Shown here: positions 61,526-64,000 of the stretch, piece by piece
Layout: the number at the start of each line of letters is the position of its first letter
How positions within the stretch are numbered: position 1 is the stretch's first letter
NCBI RefSeq assembly: GCF_001746415.1
Contig: NZ_MEHJ01000001.1
Span: 6,454,501 to 6,518,500 of the forward strand
DNA: 64,000 bases
Origin: Streptomyces agglomeratus
Lineage (GTDB): Bacteria > Actinomycetota > Actinomycetes > Streptomycetales > Streptomycetaceae
Reading direction: 5' to 3'
Position numbers and translations under genes: made by a program
The notes under the pieces: generated by a model
Database searches by the model: none
Seen by the model: the letters and a program-made list of their open reading frames with translations, nothing else
Told to the model about the DNA's origin: nothing

Positions 61526-62812
61526 ATGAGCAAGATCCTGATCCGTGGGGCGAAGGTACTGGGCGGCGAGCCGCAGGACGTGCTGATCGACGGCGAGACC
61601 ATCGCCGAGGTCGGCACCGGACTGAGCGCCGAGGGCGCGACCGTCGTCGAGGCCGAGGGCAAGATCCTGCTGCCCGGCCTCGTCGACCTGCACACCCACC
61701 TGCGCGAGCCGGGCCGCGAGGACTCCGAGACCGTCCTGACCGGCACGAAGGCCGCCGCCGTCGGCGGCTTCACCGCCGTCCACGCCATGGCCAACACCTT
61801 CCCGGTCGCCGACACCGCCGGCGTCGTCGAGCAGGTCTGGCGCCTCGGCAAGGAGTCCGGCTACTGCGACGTGCAGCCCGTCGGCGCCGTCACCGTCGGC
61901 CTGGAGGGCAAGAAGCTCGCCGAGCTCGGCGCCATGCACGACTCGGCCGCCGGGGTGAAGGTCTTCTCCGACGACGGCAAGTGCGTCGACGACGCCGTGA
62001 TCATGCGCCGCGCGCTGGAGTACGTGAAAGCATTCGACGGCGTCGTCGCCCAGCACGCCCAGGAGCCCCGCCTCACCGAGGGCGCCCAGATGAACGAGGG
62101 CGTCGTCTCCTCCGAGCTGGGTCTCGGCGGCTGGCCGGCCGTCGCCGAGGAGTCGATCATCGCCCGCGACGTCCTCCTCGCCGCCCACGTCGGCTCGCGC
62201 GTCCACATCTGCCACCTGTCGACGGCCGGCTCCGTGGAGATCGTCCGCTGGGCCAAGTCCAAGGGCTGGAACGTCACCGCCGAGGTCACCCCGCACCACC
62301 TCCTGCTCACGGACGAGCTGGTCCGCACGTACAACCCGGTCTACAAGGTGAACCCGCCGCTGCGCACCGAGGCCGACGTCATGGCCCTGCGCGAGGCGCT
62401 CGCCGACGGCACCATCGACTGCGTCGCCACCGACCACGCCCCGCACCCGCACGAGGACAAGGACTGCGAGTGGGCCGCGGCCGCCATGGGCATGGTCGGT
62501 CTGGAGACCGCCCTGTCCGTCGTCCAGCAGACGATGGTCGACAGCGGCCTCCTCGACTGGGCGGGCGTCGCGGACCGCATGTCGTTCCGCCCGGCGGCCA
62601 TCGGACGCCTGGAGGGCCACGGCCGTCCCGTCTCGGCAGGCGAGCCCGCCAACCTCACGCTGGTCGATCCGGCTTACCGTGGAGCCGTGGACCCCTCGGG
62701 CTTCGCCTCCCGCAGCCGCAACACCCCCTACGAGGGCCGTGAGCTGCCGGGACGCGTCACCCACACCTGGCTGCGGGGCCGCGCAACGGTCGTCGACGGG
62801 AATCTGGCGTGA
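61526..62812 (+). CDS. pyrC: Dihydroorotase
   Basis: A 428-aa type I metal-dependent amidohydrolase that closes the dihydroorotate ring. The metal motif LVDLHTHLREPG is near residue 57. Other ligands are GVKVFSDDGK (taking the position of the carbamylated Lys), HAQEPRL, HICHLSTAGS and the catalytic Asp in TDHAPHPHEDK. The ATG follows GGAGAACAAG upstream. Its stop overlaps the next gene's GTG. Confidence 0.96.
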   Translation: MSKILIRGAKVLGGEPQDVLIDGETIAEVGTGLSAEGATVVEAEGKILLPGLVDLHTHLREPGREDSETVLTGTKAAAVGGFTAVHAMANTFPVADTAGVVEQVWRLGKESGYCDVQPVGAVTVGLEGKKLAELGAMHDSAAGVKVFSDDGKCVDDAVIMRRALEYVKAFDGVVAQHAQEPRLTEGAQMNEGVVSSELGLGGWPAVAEESIIARDVLLAAHVGSRVHICHLSTAGSVEIVRWAKSKGWNVTAEVTPHHLLLTDELVRTYNPVYKVNPPLRTEADVMALREALADGTIDCVATDHAPHPHEDKDCEWAAAAMGMVGLETALSVVQQTMVDSGLLDWAGVADRMSFRPAAIGRLEGHGRPVSAGEPANLTLVDPAYRGAVDPSGFASRSRNTPYEGRELPGRVTHTWLRGRATVVDGNLA

Positions 62813-63399
62813 CACCTTTCATCCATCTGGCCGCAGGCGCCGCCGCCGCGGAGCGCAAGTCGGCCGAAGTGACCGACTGGGCCGCCCGCATCGGCTGGGT
62901 CGTCGGGCTGCTGCTCTTCATCGCGCTCGTGTACTGGCTGATGCGCCAGGGCTGGAAGTGGCGCGCCGTCCTCCAGTCCGACCTGCCGGAGCTCCCCGCC
63001 GCGCCGGACGCGCCGGGTGAGGCGAAGCTGAGCATGAGCGGCCGGTACCACGGCTCCACGACCGCCGGGCAGTGGCTGGACCGGATCGTGGCCCACGGGC
63101 TGGGGACGCGCAGCCGCGCCGAGCTGACCCTGACCGACGCGGGGCTGGACGTCGTACGCCCCGGGGCGGCCGACTTCTTCGTACCGGCCGGGCAGCTCCG
63201 CGAGGCGCGGCTCGACAAGGGCATCGCGGGCAAGGTCCTCGCCGAGGGCGGCCTGCTGGTCGTCACCTGGCAGCACGGCGACAAGCTGATCGACTCCGGC
63301 TTCCGCTCCGACCGCGCGGCCGAGCACACGGCCTGGGTCGAGGCGATCAACTCCATGACAAGCAGTTCAAGCATTTCTACGGAAGGCACCGCACGATGA
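62809..63399 (+). CDS. Membrane-anchored PH-like protein in the pyr operon
   Basis: A 196-aa protein. One N-terminal membrane helix ([20 protein letters not shown]) leads into a beta-rich domain resembling a bacterial pleckstrin-homology fold ([32 protein letters not shown], then a final helix [14 protein letters not shown]). It is coupled at both ends: GTG overlapping pyrC, stop overlapping the carA ATG. Function unknown. The position implies a link to pyrimidine synthesis at the membrane, or only positional conservation. Confidence 0.75.
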   Translation: MTPFIHLAAGAAAAERKSAEVTDWAARIGWVVGLLLFIALVYWLMRQGWKWRAVLQSDLPELPAAPDAPGEAKLSMSGRYHGSTTAGQWLDRIVAHGLGTRSRAELTLTDAGLDVVRPGAADFFVPAGQLREARLDKGIAGKVLAEGGLLVVTWQHGDKLIDSGFRSDRAAEHTAWVEAINSMTSSSSISTEGTAR

Positions 63400-64000
63400 C
63401 GATCTCCACCCGGGGAGCCGCCGCCAAGGCTCCCGCCGTACTCGTCCTGGAGGACGGCCGCAGCTTCCGCGGCCGTGCCTATGGGGCCGTGGGGGAGACC
63501 TTCGGCGAGGCGGTGTTCAACACCGGCATGACCGGCTACCAGGAGACCCTCACCGACCCGTCCTACCACCGCCAGGTCGTCGTCATGACGGCCCCGCACG
63601 TCGGCAACACCGGTGTGAACGACGAGGACGACGAGTCGAAGAAGATCTGGGTCGCCGGATACGTCGTACGCGACCCCGCCCGCGTCCCGTCCAACTGGCG
63701 CTCCACCCGCTCCCTCGACGAGCAGCTCGTCGCCCAGGGCGTCGTGGGCATCAGCGGCATCGACACCCGCGCCCTCACCCGCCACCTGCGCGAGCGCGGC
63801 GCGATGCGCGTCGGCATCTTCTCCGGCGAGGCCCTGGCCGACGAGCAGACGCTGCTCGCCCGGGTGAAGCAGGCCCCCCAGATGGTGGGCGCCTCGCTCG
63901 CCGCCGAGGTCTCCACCGACGAGCCGTACGTCGTTCCCGCGATCGGTGAGAAAAAGTTCACCGTCGCCGCCATCGACCTCGGCATCAAGGGCATGACCCC
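63396..64000 (+). CDS. carA: Carbamoyl-phosphate synthase small subunit (3' partial)
   Basis: The N-terminal 201 residues of the glutamine-hydrolysing subunit. They include the start [19 protein letters not shown], the [17 protein letters not shown] block, [18 protein letters not shown], and the beginning of the glutaminase domain ([11 protein letters not shown]). The catalytic Cys/His lie beyond the right edge. The ATG overlaps the PH-like gene's stop by 4 bp. carB is expected downstream. Confidence 0.95.
   Translation, partial: MTISTRGAAAKAPAVLVLEDGRSFRGRAYGAVGETFGEAVFNTGMTGYQETLTDPSYHRQVVVMTAPHVGNTGVNDEDDESKKIWVAGYVVRDPARVPSNWRSTRSLDEQLVAQGVVGISGIDTRALTRHLRERGAMRVGIFSGEALADEQTLLARVKQAPQMVGASLAAEVSTDEPYVVPAIGEKKFTVAAIDLGIKGMT

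Overview
This window is chromosomal core sequence from a Streptomyces or a very close relative. It is very GC-rich, with almost all codon third positions G or C. It carries two Streptomyces developmental genes (the sporulation cell-division gene ssgB and the master repressor gene bldD), many GTG/TTG starts, and dense 1-4 bp stop/start overlaps. From memory, not from a search, the gene order matches the ssgB-thrS-pdxST-ruv-sec-rel-hisS-rpsD-alaS-aro-efp-nusB-bldD-pyr block of S. coelicolor, read in the opposite direction. I see no insertion sequence, prophage, CRISPR array or secondary-metabolite cluster.

Layout. 1-2.1 kb: end of a chorismate-utilising pabB, pabC, and a double-GNAT acetyltransferase. 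2.1-5.4 kb: a DsbA-like thioredoxin protein, small membrane proteins, a CGNR zinc-finger regulator, ssgB, and a TIGR02611-type membrane protein. 5.4-8.9 kb: two nearly identical tRNA-Val(CAC) genes flanking an 846-aa membrane protein and a small SRPBCC protein. 8.9-11.7 kb: an exonuclease, then an overlapping pair (DUF4365-type and a large hypothetical protein). 11.7-19.2 kb: thrS, a potassium channel, a HIT hydrolase, a large membrane protein, and an EF-G-like GTPase. 19.4-22.8 kb: a phosphatidylinositol mannoside operon (PIP synthase, acyltransferase, PimA, LemA-like). 22.9-31.8 kb: pdxST, yebC, ruvCAB, yajC-secD-secF and apt. 32-43 kb: rel (ppGpp), a DUF349 protein, a cyclophilin, a glyoxalase-II-like hydrolase, hisS, a VKOR protein, rarA, and a DUF2470 gene divergent from rpsD across an iron box. 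43-45 kb: an NB-ARC/TPR protein. 45.4-55.6 kb: alaS, ruvX, mltG (frameshifted as written) and the shikimate genes aroE, aroC, aroK, aroB and aroQ. 55.7-58.9 kb: a P-loop kinase-like protein, an M24-like protein, efp and nusB. 59-64 kb: bldD, divergent from the pyrimidine operon pyrR-pyrB-pyrC-PH-like-carA.

How the genes work together. The window mixes information processing (three aminoacyl-tRNA synthetases, rpsD, efp, nusB, an EF-G homologue), Holliday-junction and replication-restart repair (ruvABC, ruvX, rarA), Sec translocation (yajC/secD/secF), purine salvage plus the stringent response (apt, rel), and anabolic operons for folate, vitamin B6, chorismate and pyrimidines. The regulatory sites I trust most are a DtxR/IdeR-type iron box between the DUF2470 gene and rpsD, a BldD operator in the bldD promoter, a PyrR-type RNA hairpin at the pyrR ribosome-binding site, and about a dozen long GC-rich terminator hairpins.

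I did not find a clearly new multi-gene system. The best leads are the overlapping DUF4365/OB-like gene pair, the iron-box DUF2470 gene sharing a 56-bp promoter region with rpsD, an NB-ARC/TPR protein with no visible DNA-binding domain behind a nearly leaderless promoter, and two enzyme-like proteins with altered signature residues (the M24-like protein and EF-G2).
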